From: Streptomyces mobaraensis
GTDB lineage: Bacteria > Actinomycetota > Actinomycetes > Streptomycetales > Streptomycetaceae
DNA: 64,000 nt
Direction of reading: 5' to 3'
NCBI RefSeq assembly: GCF_020099395.1
Contig: NZ_CP083590.1
Location: 3,472,001 to 3,536,000 of the forward strand
The stretch's first letter is position 1. The number at the start of each line of letters is the position of its first letter. Shown here piece after piece: positions 44,768 to 54,516 of this stretch. A program made the translations under genes and the position numbers. The notes under the pieces are model-generated. The model was not told the origin of the DNA and searched no databases. It saw only the letters and a program-made list of their open reading frames with translations.

Positions 44768-45967
44768 TCAGAGGGCGCACCCCTGGGTGTCGGCCCGTTC
44801 CACGGCCGTACGCCCCTCCACGACGTCCTCGTGCACCTCGTCCGCCGTCAGCGCGTACCCGGTGTCCGCGTCGTCGAGCGACTTGGCGAAGACCACGCCG
44901 TACACCCGCCCGTCCGGTGTGAGCAGCGGGCCGCCGGAATTGCCCTGCCGCACGGTCGCGTACAGCGAGTAGACGTCACGCCGGACGTAACCGCGGTGGT
45001 AGATGTCGGGGCCGTTGGCGTCCACACGGCTGCGGATGCGGGCGGACCGGACGTCGTAGGCGCCGTTCTCCGGGAAGCCCGCGACGATGGCGCTCATCCC
45101 GCTCTCCGCCTCCGCGCGGGCGAAGCGCAGCTCGGGGGCGCGCAGGTCGGGGACCTGGAGGACGGCGATGTCGCGCTTCCAGTCGTAGAGCACCACCTTG
45201 GCGTCGAGGAGCCGGCCACGCCCGCCGACCTGCACGGTCGGATCCGTCACCCCGCCCACGACGTGGGCGTTGGTCATCACCCGCTGCGGGGCGAAGACGA
45301 AGCCGCTGCCCTCCAGCACCTTCCCGCAGCCCGGCGCGTTGCCGACCACCTTCACGACGCTCCGCTGCGCCTCGGCGGCGACGGCGCTGCCCGAGAGCGC
45401 GGGATCGGGGGCCGGGACGGAGGTGATGGGCTCGGTCGAGAAGGGGGCGAAGACCTGCGGGAAGCCGTTCTGGGCGAGGGCCGTGCTGAAGTCCGCGAAC
45501 CAGGTGTTGGCCTCCGCCGGCACCACCCGGGCCACGCCGAGCAGCACCTTCGACGTGCGGACCTGCTTGCCGAGCGTCGGCAGCGACGTCCCCGCCAGGG
45601 CGGAGCCGATCACCCAGGCGACCAGCAGCATGGCCACCACGTTGACCAGCGCGCCGCCCGTCGCGTCCAGGGCGCGGGCCGGGGACCAGGTGATGTGGCG
45701 GCGCAGCCGGTTCCCCAGGTGGGTGGTGGCGGCCTGGCCCACCGAGGCGCAGACGATCACGATGACCACCGCCGCGACGGCCGCCGGGGTGCCCGGCGTG
45801 CGGTCCCCGGTCGCGTTGTCCCAGATCACGGGCAGTGCGTAGAGGGCGGCCAGCCCGCCGCCGAGGAAACCGATCACCGAGAGCACGCCGACCACGAACC
45901 CCTGGCGGTAGCCGATGACCGCGAACCAGGCGGCGGCCAGCAGCAGCACGATGTCCAGAACGTTCAC
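44768..45967 (-). CDS. MarP-like membrane serine protease (CvpA-type helices plus trypsin domain)
   Basis: A 399-aa protein. Four N-terminal membrane helices (residues about 1-125) precede an extracytoplasmic chymotrypsin-fold protease with catalytic triad H235 (TNAHVV), D266 (DWKRDIAVL) and S344 (RQGNSGGP). C214 and C397 match the positions of the regulatory disulfide reported in mycobacterial MarP, a protease needed for acid resistance. The start is GTG 45967 (VNVLDIVLLL), consistent with homologues. Confidence 0.9.
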   Translation of the reverse strand: MNVLDIVLLLAAAWFAVIGYRQGFVVGVLSVIGFLGGGLAALYALPVIWDNATGDRTPGTPAAVAAVVIVIVCASVGQAATTHLGNRLRRHITWSPARALDATGGALVNVVAMLLVAWVIGSALAGTSLPTLGKQVRTSKVLLGVARVVPAEANTWFADFSTALAQNGFPQVFAPFSTEPITSVPAPDPALSGSAVAAEAQRSVVKVVGNAPGCGKVLEGSGFVFAPQRVMTNAHVVGGVTDPTVQVGGRGRLLDAKVVLYDWKRDIAVLQVPDLRAPELRFARAEAESGMSAIVAGFPENGAYDVRSARIRSRVDANGPDIYHRGYVRRDVYSLYATVRQGNSGGPLLTPDGRVYGVVFAKSLDDADTGYALTADEVHEDVVEGRTAVERADTQGCAL

Positions 45968-46074
45968 CGAAGGGTGCCTCGCATTGCGGTTGTCGACGGT
46001 GGTGACGCGGCGGGGTGTGAGGTGCGGGGGCGACGGGGGGCGCGTGTGACGGTACGGGCTGGCCGCCGGCGTGG

Positions 46075-46767
46075 TCAGGCCGTCCGGTCCAGCAGCACCT
46101 CCCGGCCGGCGTCCCAGGGCCGCTCCCAGCCCGCGTAGTGCAGGATGCGGTCGATCACCCCGGCGGTGAAGCCCCAGACCGTCGCCGAGCCCACGTGGAA
46201 GACGGGGCCCCGGTGGCCGCTGGGGTGGACGGCGGTCGCCCGGTTCGCCGGGTCGGTGAGCTCGGCGACGGGGACGGTGAAGACGCGGGCCGTCTCCGCG
46301 GGGTCGACCGGCCCGACCGGGCTGGGCTCGCGCCACCAGCCGAGGACCGGGGTCACGACGAACCCGCTCACGGGGATGTAGAGGTCCGGCAGCACGCCGA
46401 AGACCTGCACGCCCGAGGGGTCGAGGCCGGTCTCCTCCTCGGCCTCGCGCAGCGCCGCGCGGACCAGGCCGCCATCGGCCGGCTCGCCGTCCTCCGGATC
46501 GAGGGCGCCCCCGGGGAACGACGCCTGGCCGGCGTGCGAGCGCAGGGTTCCGGACCGTTCGAGGAGCAGCAGCTCGGGGCCGTCCTGCCCTTCGCCGAAG
46601 AGGACCAGCACCGCGGAGAGGCGCCCTCCGGTCTCCGGCGGCAGGAAGCGGCTCAGCTGGTGCGGCTCGACGGTCGTCAGGAAGCGCGCCACCGGTTCCA
46701 GCCACTCGGGCAGCCCCTCGGCGGTCACGGTGATCTCACGGCTGTCGCGGCCGTACGTGCTCCTCAT
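46075..46767 (-). CDS. Nudix hydrolase, CoA pyrophosphatase-like
   Basis: A 230-aa protein with a Nudix box starting at GGALDPEDGE and ending RAALREAEEETGLD, the Glu cluster for metal binding being intact. The upstream SFPGGALD context resembles the UPF0035 CoA-diphosphatase signature, so it may cleave CoA or related nucleotides. ATG 46767 is preceded by GGGGAAG. It lies between marP and nth on the same strand; 107 bp separate it from marP. Confidence 0.85.
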   Translation of the reverse strand: MRSTYGRDSREITVTAEGLPEWLEPVARFLTTVEPHQLSRFLPPETGGRLSAVLVLFGEGQDGPELLLLERSGTLRSHAGQASFPGGALDPEDGEPADGGLVRAALREAEEETGLDPSGVQVFGVLPDLYIPVSGFVVTPVLGWWREPSPVGPVDPAETARVFTVPVAELTDPANRATAVHPSGHRGPVFHVGSATVWGFTAGVIDRILHYAGWERPWDAGREVLLDRTA

Positions 46768-46864
46768 GCGCTTCCCCAATGTTCCCGACGATCTCCCCGG
46801 CGGCTGCCGGGCGTTTCCTGGTCTTCTGGCGGAATCCGCGCCGTGCCTCCGCGCGGCAGCTCCC

Positions 46865-48091
46865 TCACTCGGCTCCCAGCGGGGGCGCGGGCGGGCCCGG
46901 GAAGTCCGGCGGAGGCTTCAGGCGCTGGCCCGGCAGGCCGCCCTTCTCGTACTTGAGCAGCTTCCGCGCCTTCTCCGGGTCGGTCTCGCCCTCGCCGTAC
47001 GCGGGGCAGAGCGGGGCGATCGGGCAGGCACCGCAGGCGGGCTTGCGGGAGTGGCAGATGCGGCGGCCGTGGAAGATGACACGGTGCGAGAGCATCGTCC
47101 AGTCGCTCTTCGGAAAGAGCGCGCAGACCTCGGCCTCGATCTTCTCCGGGTCGGTCTCCGCCGTCCACCGCCAGCGCCGGACGAGCCGCTGGAAGTGCGT
47201 GTCGACCGTTATGCCGGGGACGCCGAAGGCGTTGCCCAAGACGACGTTGGCCGTCTTGCGCCCCACGCCCGGGAGCTTGACGAGGTCCTGGAGGCGGCCG
47301 GGCACCTCACCGCCGAAGTCGTCGCGGAGGGCGGCGGAGAGCCCGAGCAGGGACCGGGCCTTGGCACGGAAGAAGCCCGTCGGGCGGATCAGCTGCTCCA
47401 GCCGCTCCGGGTCGGCCGCCGCCATGTCCTCGGGTGTGGGGTACGCCTCGAAGAGGGCCGGGGTGGTCTGGTTGACGCGCAGGTCGGTGGTCTGGGCGGA
47501 GAGGACCGTGGCCACGAGGAGCTGGAACGGGTTCTCGAAGTCCAGCTCGGGGTGGGCGTACGGGTACACCTCGGCGAGCTCGCGGTTGATCCGCCGGGCG
47601 CGCCGGACGAGCGCGGTCCGCGACTCGGCGGAGGCGCCGCTGCCGCTCGCGGGCGGCGTCGTGCTCTTCCCGGCGGCGGCCTCCTTGGCGCCCACGGTCT
47701 TCTTGGTGGCTGCGGTCTTCTTGGCGCCCACTGTCTTCTTGGTGACGGCGGCCTTCTCGGGGGCAGCGGTCTTCTTCGCCGTGGGCTTCCTCGCCACGGC
47801 CTTCTTCGCCGCCGTTCTCCCGGCGGTGGCGCTCCGGCCGCCGGCCGCCGCCGTCGGGGCGGCGTTCACCACCCCGCCGTCACCGTCGGCCGTCCGCGCC
47901 CCCCGTTCGGCCGACGGCGCCGCCTTCGCCTTCCCGCCCGCCGTCCGGCCGCTCTCTCCACGGGCCTGCGATTTGGTGGTATCTGCGTCTTTTGCGGTTT
48001 TCGCCGCAGGCTGTTCGCCCACAGCGGAATCGCGGGTCGAGGTCACCCTCCCGGCCCCCTTGCCCTGTGCTCTCACCGGCGTATTGGACAC
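46865..48091 (-). CDS. nth: endonuclease III with long basic N-terminal extension
   Basis: A 408-aa DNA glycosylase/AP lyase for oxidised pyrimidines. The HhH-GPD core covers about residues 165-390 with [13 protein letters not shown] (catalytic K279) and VDTHFQRL (D297), spaced 18 apart as in E. coli. The [4Fe-4S] motif is [17 protein letters not shown]. About 150 N-terminal residues are Ala/Lys/Thr-rich with repeats such as KKTVGAKK, like the TopA tail. The GTG start is supported by a damage-type promoter whose -10 box ends 6 nt before it, so the extension is probably translated. Confidence 0.92.
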   Translation of the reverse strand: MSNTPVRAQGKGAGRVTSTRDSAVGEQPAAKTAKDADTTKSQARGESGRTAGGKAKAAPSAERGARTADGDGGVVNAAPTAAAGGRSATAGRTAAKKAVARKPTAKKTAAPEKAAVTKKTVGAKKTAATKKTVGAKEAAAGKSTTPPASGSGASAESRTALVRRARRINRELAEVYPYAHPELDFENPFQLLVATVLSAQTTDLRVNQTTPALFEAYPTPEDMAAADPERLEQLIRPTGFFRAKARSLLGLSAALRDDFGGEVPGRLQDLVKLPGVGRKTANVVLGNAFGVPGITVDTHFQRLVRRWRWTAETDPEKIEAEVCALFPKSDWTMLSHRVIFHGRRICHSRKPACGACPIAPLCPAYGEGETDPEKARKLLKYEKGGLPGQRLKPPPDFPGPPAPPLGAE

Positions 48092-48097
48092 CCGGCC

Positions 48098-48120
48098 AGA
48101 CTAAAGCCCGGCACTGACAT
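48098..48120 (-). promoter_or_regulatory. RecA-NDp/PafBC-type promoter of nth
   Basis: Minus strand: ATGTCAGTGC (48120-48111), 7 nt, TAGTCT (48103-48098), 6 nt, GTG start of nth. The TGTCAGTG core is exact and the -10 fits TAnnnT. Confidence 0.75.
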
Positions 48121-48272
48121 CCGCCCCGAGCGCGGGAAAAGCACAGCCCAATCGGACCCCTGCCGTAGGGCTTCCGTCGACGATGCGCCACACTTGTGTT
48201 TGATCACACAGTTTTACCGACGGGCATCATGGGGACCACGGTCCTCTGTGCATGTCGACAAGGAGAGAACTC

Positions 48273-48947
48273 GTGGACGACGTTCTGCGGCGCGCCCCGC
48301 TCTTCGCGGCGCTCGATGACGAGCAGGCCGCTGAGCTGCGCGCCTCCATGGGCGAGGTCACTCTCGCGAGGGGCGACGCCCTGTTCCACGAAGGCGACCC
48401 GGGCGACCGCCTCTACGTGGTGACCGAGGGCAAGGTGAAGCTTCACCGCACCTCCCCCGACGGCCGCGAGAACATGCTCGCCGTCCTGGGGCCCGGCGAG
48501 CTGATCGGCGAACTGTCCCTCTTCGACCCCGGGCCGCGTACCGCCACCGCGACCGCGCTCACCGAGGTCAAGCTCCTCGGCCTGGGCCACGGCGACCTTC
48601 AGCCGTGGCTGAACGCCCGCCCGGAGGTGGCCACCGCCCTGCTGCGCGCCGTCGCGCGCCGGCTGCGCCGCACCAACGACTCCATGTCGGACCTCGTCTT
48701 CTCGGACGTCCCCGGCCGTGTCGCCAAGGCGCTGCTGGACCTGTCGCGCCGCTTCGGCGTGCAGTCCGAGGAGGGCATCCACGTGGTGCACGACCTCACC
48801 CAGGAGGAGCTGGCCCAGCTCGTGGGCGCCTCCCGGGAGACGGTCAACAAGGCCCTCGCCGACTTCGCCGGCCGCGGCTGGCTGCGCCTGGAGGCGCGCG
48901 CCGTGATCCTGCTGGACGTCGAGCGGCTGGCCAAGCGCTCGCGCTGA
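48273..48947 (+). CDS. crp: CRP/FNR-family cAMP receptor protein
   Basis: A 224-aa regulator with an N-terminal cyclic-nucleotide-binding beta-barrel (FHEGDPGDRLYVVTEGKVKL, then GELIGELSLFDPGPRTATATA) and a C-terminal winged helix (LTQEELAQLVGASRETVNKA). In Streptomyces Crp controls germination, growth and antibiotic production. GTG 48273 is chosen because AAGGAGAG lies 6 nt upstream and the length equals that of S. coelicolor Crp; ATG 48252 would add seven residues. It diverges from nth. Confidence 0.95.
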   Translation: MDDVLRRAPLFAALDDEQAAELRASMGEVTLARGDALFHEGDPGDRLYVVTEGKVKLHRTSPDGRENMLAVLGPGELIGELSLFDPGPRTATATALTEVKLLGLGHGDLQPWLNARPEVATALLRAVARRLRRTNDSMSDLVFSDVPGRVAKALLDLSRRFGVQSEEGIHVVHDLTQEELAQLVGASRETVNKALADFAGRGWLRLEARAVILLDVERLAKRSR

Positions 48948-48973
48948 CCCCGCGGGCGCCGAGGCGCGCCCGC

Positions 48974-49011
48974 CCGTAGGAGGGTCCCGTTCCGGCGGGG
49001 CCCTCCTACGG
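48974..49011. terminator. hairpin between crp and MBL gene
   Basis: Arms CCGTAGGAGGG (48974-48984) and CCCTCCTACGG (49001-49011) form a strong stem between convergent genes and can act in both directions. Confidence 0.65.
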
Positions 49012-49046
49012 CGTGCTCGGGCGCTTCGTCTCGCGGCCCTGGGCTG

Positions 49047-49886
49047 CTAGATCAGCCCGTGCTCGCTCAGATAGTCCAGCTGCGCCCTGACCGACAGCTC
49101 CGCCGCCGGCCACACCGCGCGGTCCACGTCCGCGTACACGTGCGCCACCACCTCGGCCGGAGTCCGGTGCCCCGCCTCGACGGCGGTCTCCACCTGGGCG
49201 AGGCGCTTGGCCCGGTGGGCCAGGTAGAACTCCAGGGCGCCGCGCGCGTCCTCCAGGACGGGGCCGTGGGCGGGCAGGACCGTCCGTACGTCCTCCTCGA
49301 CGACGAGCGACCGCAGCCGGCGCAGTGAGTCGAGGTAGTCGCCGAGCCGCCCGTCCGGGTGGGCGACGACGGTGGTGCCCCGGCCGAGGACGGTGTCCCC
49401 GGTGATCACGGCCCGGTCCGCGGGCAGGTGGAGGCAGACGGAGTCCGCCGTGTGGCCGGGCGCGGGGACGACCCGCAGTTCCAGGCCTCCGACGGTGATG
49501 ACGTCGCCTGCGGCGAGCCCGTCGCCGCCCACGCGCAGGGCCGGGTCCACCGCCCGCACCGGCGCGCCCGTCAGCTCGGCGAAGCGCTCGGCGCCGCCGG
49601 AGTGGTCCAGGTGGCCGTGGGTGAGCAGGGCCAGGGCGATCCGCCGGCCCGATTCCTCGGCCGCGGCGATGACGGCCCGCAGGTGGGACTCGTCCAGCGG
49701 GCCGGGGTCGACGACCACCGCCTGGTCGGACCCGGGCTCGGCCAGCAGCCAGGTGTTGGTGCCGTCGAGCGTCATCGCGGACGGGTTGGGCGCGAGGACG
49801 CAGGTCGCGCGCGGGGTGGCGGGACCGGCCGGGCTGCCCGCCCGGGGGCGCCCCGGCGGTTCGGCGGGTACGGCTGCGTACGTCAT
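49047..49886 (-). CDS. MBL-fold metallohydrolase
   Basis: A 279-aa metallo-beta-lactamase-fold protein with the metal motif THGHLDH, further ligand regions around APGHTADSV and TGDTVLG, and a C-terminal helical domain as in LACTB2-type nucleases or glyoxalase II-like enzymes. The substrate is unknown. Its ATG overlaps the stop of the upstream Nudix gene (ATGA), so the two form an operon. Confidence 0.88.
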   Translation of the reverse strand: MTYAAVPAEPPGRPRAGSPAGPATPRATCVLAPNPSAMTLDGTNTWLLAEPGSDQAVVVDPGPLDESHLRAVIAAAEESGRRIALALLTHGHLDHSGGAERFAELTGAPVRAVDPALRVGGDGLAAGDVITVGGLELRVVPAPGHTADSVCLHLPADRAVITGDTVLGRGTTVVAHPDGRLGDYLDSLRRLRSLVVEEDVRTVLPAHGPVLEDARGALEFYLAHRAKRLAQVETAVEAGHRTPAEVVAHVYADVDRAVWPAAELSVRAQLDYLSEHGLI

Positions 49887-50848
49887 GCGTCGGCTCCCGG
49901 AGTCGCGGTCGCTGGGGTCTGCGGAGGGTCCTGAGGGCGGGACGAGAGGTGCTTGGTGAACTCCTCGTGCCCGGGCCAGCTCAGCACGATCTCTTCCCCC
50001 ACGAGCCGGGCCCGTGCGAGCACCGGGGTGAGATCCCGCTCACCCGCCGCCGCCAGCACCGCGGGCACGTCCCCGTACGGCAGCAGCGCACGCAGCGTGG
50101 AGACGGTGGGCGGCATCATCAGCAGCTCGCCGCGGTCGTATCCGGTGACGGCCTCGGCGGGGCGGATCCAGACGGCCCGGTCGGCCTCGGTGGAGACGCC
50201 GGCGGTGCGCTGGCCTTCGGGCAGGGCCGCCACGAAGAACCAGGTGTCGTACCGCCGGGGTTCGAACTCCGGGGTGATCCAGCGGGCCCAGCCGCCCAGC
50301 AGGTCGCTGCGGAGCAGCAGCCCACGGCGTTCCAGGAAGTCGCCGAACGACAGCTCGTGGCCGGCGAGCGCGGCACGGTCGGCCTCCCACTCCGCGCCGG
50401 TGGTGTCCGCGACGACCGTGGCCGGGTCCGGGCCGGCGAGCAGTACGCCCGCCTCCTCGAAGGTCTCGCGGACGGCCGCGCAGACGACGGCCTGTGCCAC
50501 CTCCGGCTCGACACCAAGCCGGGCGGCCCACTCCCGCGGCGAGGGTCCGGCCCAGGGCACGTCGCGTTCGTCGCGGGGATCGACCGCACCGCCCGGATAC
50601 GCGTACGCGCCGCCGGCGAAGGCCATGGAGGTGCGTCTGCGCAGCATGTGCACGGCCAGGGCGCCGTCGGTGTCCGTCCGCAGCAGCAGGACGGTGGAGG
50701 CGCGCCGGGGCGGTACGGGTTCGAGCTCGCCGTGCGCGAGCCGCCGGATCCGGTCGGGCCACTCGGGCGGGTACCACTGGCCGTTCCCGCGGCCGCTCGC
50801 GCGGTCGTCCGCTCCGTCGCCGCCCGTCCGGCCGTTCGTCGTCACCAT
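49883..50848 (-). CDS. Nudix hydrolase (NUDT19-like)
   Basis: A 321-aa Nudix protein. The box is interrupted: YPGGAVDPRDERD is separated by about 30 residues from VCAAVRETFEEAGVLLA, an insertion typical of the NUDT7/NUDT19-like group. Substrate is unknown, possibly a CoA ester or nucleotide sugar. TAGCAT ends 6 nt before ATG 50848, suggesting a leaderless transcript covering this gene and the MBL gene; GTG 50845 immediately follows the ATG. Confidence 0.85.
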   Translation of the reverse strand: MVTTNGRTGGDGADDRASGRGNGQWYPPEWPDRIRRLAHGELEPVPPRRASTVLLLRTDTDGALAVHMLRRRTSMAFAGGAYAYPGGAVDPRDERDVPWAGPSPREWAARLGVEPEVAQAVVCAAVRETFEEAGVLLAGPDPATVVADTTGAEWEADRAALAGHELSFGDFLERRGLLLRSDLLGGWARWITPEFEPRRYDTWFFVAALPEGQRTAGVSTEADRAVWIRPAEAVTGYDRGELLMMPPTVSTLRALLPYGDVPAVLAAAGERDLTPVLARARLVGEEIVLSWPGHEEFTKHLSSRPQDPPQTPATATPGADA

Positions 50849-50854
50849 GGCCGG

Positions 50855-50860
50855 ATGCTA
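50855..50860 (-). promoter_or_regulatory. -10 box of Nudix-MBL operon (leaderless type)
   Basis: Minus-strand TAGCAT fits TAnnnT and ends 6 nt before the ATG at 50848. Confidence 0.45.
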
Positions 50861-51037
50861 TGCGCTGGTGCGCGGATGTTCGAGGGGGCGCGAAAGGCCC
50901 GGGGCGCCCGGCGCCACGGACCTCCACGCCCGGAACTCCTCACGGCGCGACGGGACTCGGCCGGTCCGCGCCGCACGCCCTGACCGATCCCGGCCCGGCG
51001 ACGGAAGGATCCGGCCGCCCTCGAAACGAAGCGGACG

Positions 51038-51502
51038 TCAGTCCGCGACCTCCACCTGGAGCTCGACCTCGACGGGCGCGTCCAGCGGCAGCACCGCGAC
51101 GCCCACCGCGGAGCGCGCGTGCACGCCCTTGTCGCCGAGGACTTCGCCCAGCAGCTCGCTGGCACCGTTCAGCACGCCGGGCTGGCCGGTGAAGTCGGGC
51201 GCGGAGGCGACGAAGCCCACCACCTTCACCACCCGGACGATCCGGTCCAGATCACCGACGACCGACTTCACGGCGGCCAGGGCGTTCAGCGCGCAGACGC
51301 CCGCCAGCTCCTTGGCCTGCTCGGGGCTGACCTCGGCGCCGACCTTGCCCGTGACGGGAATGGACCCCTTGACCATGGGCAGTTGGCCCGCGGTGAAGAC
51401 GTACGCGCCACTGCGCACGGCCGGCTGGTAGGCGGCCAGCGGAGGAACGACGTCCGGCAGGGTCAGCCCGAGCTCCGCGAGCCTGTCCTCGACGGCACTC
51501 AC
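51038..51502 (-). CDS. RidA family protein
   Basis: A 154-aa member of the YjgF/YER057c/UK114 family. RidA proteins deaminate reactive enamine/imine intermediates such as 2-aminoacrylate. This sequence has the broader RidA_2-like form (TAGQLPMVKGSIPVTGKVGA, later VGVAVLPLDAPVEVELQVEV) and lacks an obvious catalytic arginine in the usual C-terminal context, so it may be non-canonical. The GTG start overlaps the DUF4177 stop (GTGA). Confidence 0.85.
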   Translation of the reverse strand: MSAVEDRLAELGLTLPDVVPPLAAYQPAVRSGAYVFTAGQLPMVKGSIPVTGKVGAEVSPEQAKELAGVCALNALAAVKSVVGDLDRIVRVVKVVGFVASAPDFTGQPGVLNGASELLGEVLGDKGVHARSAVGVAVLPLDAPVEVELQVEVAD

Positions 51503-51657
51503 GCCTTTTCCCGCTTCAGGTAGGCCACGAGCTGCTCGGGGTTGTTCGGCCCGGGAACGACCTGGACGAGCTCCCAGCCGTCCTCGCCCCAGGTGTCCAG
51601 AATCTGCTTGGTCGCGTGCACCAGAAGCGGCACCGTCGCGTATTCCCACTTGGTCAT
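51499..51657 (-). CDS. DUF4177 small protein
   Basis: A 52-aa protein starting MTKWEYATVPLLVHATKQIL and ending EQLVAYLKREKA, with GWELVQVVPG typical of DUF4177. Function is unknown. It is the first gene of a two-gene operon with ridA. The ATG lies 6 nt after a TACAGT -10 box and has no Shine-Dalgarno sequence, so it is likely leaderless. Its divergent neighbour is the first ArsA-type ATPase. Confidence 0.85.
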   Translation of the reverse strand: MTKWEYATVPLLVHATKQILDTWGEDGWELVQVVPGPNNPEQLVAYLKREKA

Positions 51658-51663
51658 GGCCCG

Positions 51664-51686
51664 ACTGTAATGCCTCACACTGACAG
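51664..51686 (-). promoter_or_regulatory. RecA-NDp/PafBC-type promoter of DUF4177-ridA
   Basis: Minus strand: CTGTCAGTGT (51686-51677), 7 nt, TACAGT (51669-51664), 6 nt, ATG of the DUF4177 gene. The core TGTCAGTG is exact; only the outer bases of the 10-mer differ from the holB copy. Confidence 0.7.
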
Positions 51687-51715
51687 CCTCGTGCGTAGCC
51701 CGCGCGGCGACTGGT

Positions 51716-51721
51716 TAGGCT
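51716..51721 (+). promoter_or_regulatory. -10 box of arsA-type operon (leaderless type)
   Basis: TAGGCT ends 7 nt before ATG 51729. No Shine-Dalgarno sequence is present. Confidence 0.5.
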
Positions 51722-51728
51722 CCGCACC

Positions 51729-52835
51729 ATGAGCAGGCTCCATGTCGTCAGTGGCAAGGGCGGTACCGGCAAGACCACCGTCGCCGCCGCTCTCGCCCTC
51801 GCCCTCGCGGCCGAGGGAAAACGCGCACTGCTGGTCGAGGTCGAGGGCCGGCAGGGCATCGCCCAGCTCTTCGAGACGGAGGCGCTCCCCTACGAGGAAC
51901 GCAAGATCGCGGTCGCTCCCGGTGGCGGGGAGGTGTACGCGCTGGCCATCGACGCCGAGCGCGCCCTCCTCGACTACCTCCACATGTTCTACAAGCTCGG
52001 CAGCGCCGGCCGGGCCCTGAAGAAGCTCGGCGCGATCGACTTCGCGACGACCATCGCCCCGGGGCTGCGGGACGTCCTGCTGACCGGCAAGGCGTGCGAG
52101 GCCGTGCGCCGGAAGGACCGCGCGGGCCGCTTCGTCTACGACCACGTCGTGATGGACGCCCCGCCGACCGGCCGCATCACCCGCTTCCTCAACGTCAACG
52201 ACGAGGTGGCGGGCCTGGCCCGGATCGGTCCGATCCACAACCAGGCGCAGGCCGTGATGCGCGTCCTCAAGTCGCCCCAGACGGCGGTGCACCTGGTGAC
52301 GCTGCTGGAGGAGATGCCGGTCCAGGAGACGGTGGACGGGGTGGCGGAACTGCGCGCCGCCGGGCTGCCGGTCGGGGGCGTGGTCATCAACATGGTGCGT
52401 CCCGAGGTCCTCGACGAGGCCGCCGTCGAGGAGGCCGCGAACGGCCGGCGCGACGCCGTCGCCGCGGCCCTCGCCGAGGCCCTGGCCCGGACGTCGTCCG
52501 GCGGCGGGAGCCGGGCGGGTGCGGCGGGCGCCCTGGTCGGGCCGCTGCTCGACGAGGCACGCGAGCACACCGGACGGCTGGCGCTGGAACGCCTCGGCCG
52601 CTCCCGGCTGGCGGAACTGTCCCTTCCCACCAGCGAATTGCGGCTGCTCGGCGACGGCGTGGACCTGGCCGGCCTGTACCGCATGGCGCGCGCGCTGCGG
52701 GAACAGGACATCGTCCGGCGGGACGCCGGCGAGCGGGAGGGCGCGGCGCGGCGGACCACCGCGTCGCACGGCGGCACGTCCTACGACGGCACGTCGCACG
52801 ACGTCACCAGCCGAACGACCGAGGGGGCCCAGTGA
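51729..52835 (+). CDS. ArsA/GET3-family ATPase (first of pair)
   Basis: A 368-aa SIMIBI ATPase. The N-terminus [20 protein letters not shown] carries the deviant Walker [23 protein letters not shown] segment forms the Walker B/switch II region. The last 30 residues are Thr/Ser/His-rich and probably disordered. No arsenic genes adjoin it; actinobacteria keep this pair next to wblA, and its role is unknown. It overlaps the second ATPase gene by 4 bp (GTGA), so the two may form a heterodimer. Confidence 0.88.
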   Translation: MSRLHVVSGKGGTGKTTVAAALALALAAEGKRALLVEVEGRQGIAQLFETEALPYEERKIAVAPGGGEVYALAIDAERALLDYLHMFYKLGSAGRALKKLGAIDFATTIAPGLRDVLLTGKACEAVRRKDRAGRFVYDHVVMDAPPTGRITRFLNVNDEVAGLARIGPIHNQAQAVMRVLKSPQTAVHLVTLLEEMPVQETVDGVAELRAAGLPVGGVVINMVRPEVLDEAAVEEAANGRRDAVAAALAEALARTSSGGGSRAGAAGALVGPLLDEAREHTGRLALERLGRSRLAELSLPTSELRLLGDGVDLAGLYRMARALREQDIVRRDAGEREGAARRTTASHGGTSYDGTSHDVTSRTTEGAQ

Positions 52836-54505
52836 GCCTGGACAGGACGACAGCGCTCGACATCGACCCCATCCTGGACGACCGCCGCACCCGGATCGTG
52901 GTCTGCTGCGGCTCGGGCGGGGTCGGCAAGACGACGACCGCCGCCGCGCTGGGCCTGCGGGCGGCGGAGCGCGGCCGGCGGGTGGTCGTGCTCACCATCG
53001 ACCCGGCGCGCCGGCTCGCGCAGTCGATGGGGATCGAGGAGCTGGACAACGTGCCGCGCCGGGTGCCCGGCGTCGACGCGGCCGCCGGCGGCGAACTGCA
53101 CGCCATGATGCTGGACATGAAGGGGACCTTCGACGAGATCGTCGAGGCGCACGCCGACAGGGAACGCGCCCGGGCGATCCTGGAGAACCCCTTCTACCAG
53201 TCACTGTCGGCCGGCTTCGCCGGGACGCAGGAGTACATGGCCATGGAGAAGCTCGGCCAGCTCCGCTCCCGCGACGAGTGGGACCTGATCGTCGTCGACA
53301 CCCCGCCGAGCCGTTCGGCGCTGGACTTCCTGGACGCGCCGAGCCGGCTGGGGTCGTTCCTGGACGGCAAGCTCATCAAGCTGCTGATGGCCCCGGCGAA
53401 GATCGGCGGACGGGCCGGGATGAAGTTCCTGGGCGTCGGGATGTCCGTGATGAGCGGGCCCCTGAACAAACTGATGGGCGCCCAACTGCTGCGTGACGTA
53501 CAGACCTTCGTGGCGGCGATGGACACCATGTTCGGCGGATTCCGTACCCGTGCCGATGCCACGTACCGCCTGCTCCAGGCTCCGGGAACGGCGTTCCTCG
53601 TCGTCGCCGCCCCCGAGCGGGACGCGCTGCGGGAGGCCGCCTACTTCGTCCAGCGACTGGCCGCCGAGCGAATGCCGCTGGCGGGGCTGGTGCTGAACCG
53701 GGTGCACGGCAGCGGTGCCGCACGGCTCTCCGCCGAGCGGGCGCTCGCGGCGGCCGAGGCCCTGGCCGACGAGGCCGGCGGGCCGGACGAGCCCGTACGG
53801 TCCCCGGCGCACGCGGGTGGCACCGCGACGGCGGATTACACAGAAAATCTTGCCGGTTCCGGCATTGTGGATCGTGGCAGCGGGCAAGCTGGGACACGTA
53901 CCGCTGACGACCCTGGCACCGTCACTCCCCTCGACACATCCTCTCCCGAGAGCGGCTTCCCCCAGCCCGTGTCACCCGGAGTGCCCACGATGTCGGCAGA
54001 CTCCGCGGCACCGTCAGGAACAGCAGCTCCGGCAGCGCCGGCACCATCGGGATCCGCATCCGCGCCGTCGTCTTCGTCACCGGTGTCGTCCACGTCATCG
54101 AGGTCGTCGACGTCATCGAGCGCGGACGCGGATTCCGTCGGTGCCGCGCAGGCGGGTTCCGACGCGGAGTCGGTCATCACGGAATCCGTCACAGCGGAAA
54201 CCACGGATTCGGCCGGAGGGGGCACCACTCTCTCCACCGAGAAGCTCGCCGCCGGGCTTCTGCGTCTGCACGCGGAGCGCATGCGGGTACTCACGCGCGA
54301 GCGGCGCACCCGGGACCGTTTCACCGCGCTGCACCCGGACGTTCCGGTGGCCGAGGTGCCGGCGCTCCCCGGTGACGTGCACGACCTGTCCGGGCTGCGG
54401 GCCATCGGCGACCGGCTGGCCGGGCAGCCGGTTCCGGCCGACGGGCCGGGTAGGGCGGCCGAGGGCGCGGTGCCGTCCCAGCCGGGGGCGGACCGGGCGG
54501 AGTAG
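52832..54505 (+). CDS. ArsA/GET3-family ATPase (second of pair) with low-complexity insert
   Basis: A 557-aa protein. The P-loop is [16 protein letters not shown] and the [15 protein letters not shown] switch region follows. An insert of about 148 residues (roughly 320-467), rich in Ser, Ala, Thr and Pro with long serine runs, separates the ATPase core from the C-terminal helical part ([19 protein letters not shown]). The insert looks disordered and makes this protein longer than I expect for the family. It is translationally coupled to the first ATPase. Confidence 0.88.
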   Translation: MSLDRTTALDIDPILDDRRTRIVVCCGSGGVGKTTTAAALGLRAAERGRRVVVLTIDPARRLAQSMGIEELDNVPRRVPGVDAAAGGELHAMMLDMKGTFDEIVEAHADRERARAILENPFYQSLSAGFAGTQEYMAMEKLGQLRSRDEWDLIVVDTPPSRSALDFLDAPSRLGSFLDGKLIKLLMAPAKIGGRAGMKFLGVGMSVMSGPLNKLMGAQLLRDVQTFVAAMDTMFGGFRTRADATYRLLQAPGTAFLVVAAPERDALREAAYFVQRLAAERMPLAGLVLNRVHGSGAARLSAERALAAAEALADEAGGPDEPVRSPAHAGGTATADYTENLAGSGIVDRGSGQAGTRTADDPGTVTPLDTSSPESGFPQPVSPGVPTMSADSAAPSGTAAPAAPAPSGSASAPSSSSPVSSTSSRSSTSSSADADSVGAAQAGSDAESVITESVTAETTDSAGGGTTLSTEKLAAGLLRLHAERMRVLTRERRTRDRFTALHPDVPVAEVPALPGDVHDLSGLRAIGDRLAGQPVPADGPGRAAEGAVPSQPGADRAE

Positions 54506-54516
54506 CCGCGGCCGCG

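Noticed and set aside
51729..54505. ArsA-type pair as an arsenite efflux system
   Set aside because: No arsB, arsC or arsR genes adjoin, and the pair sits beside wblA as in other actinobacteria.
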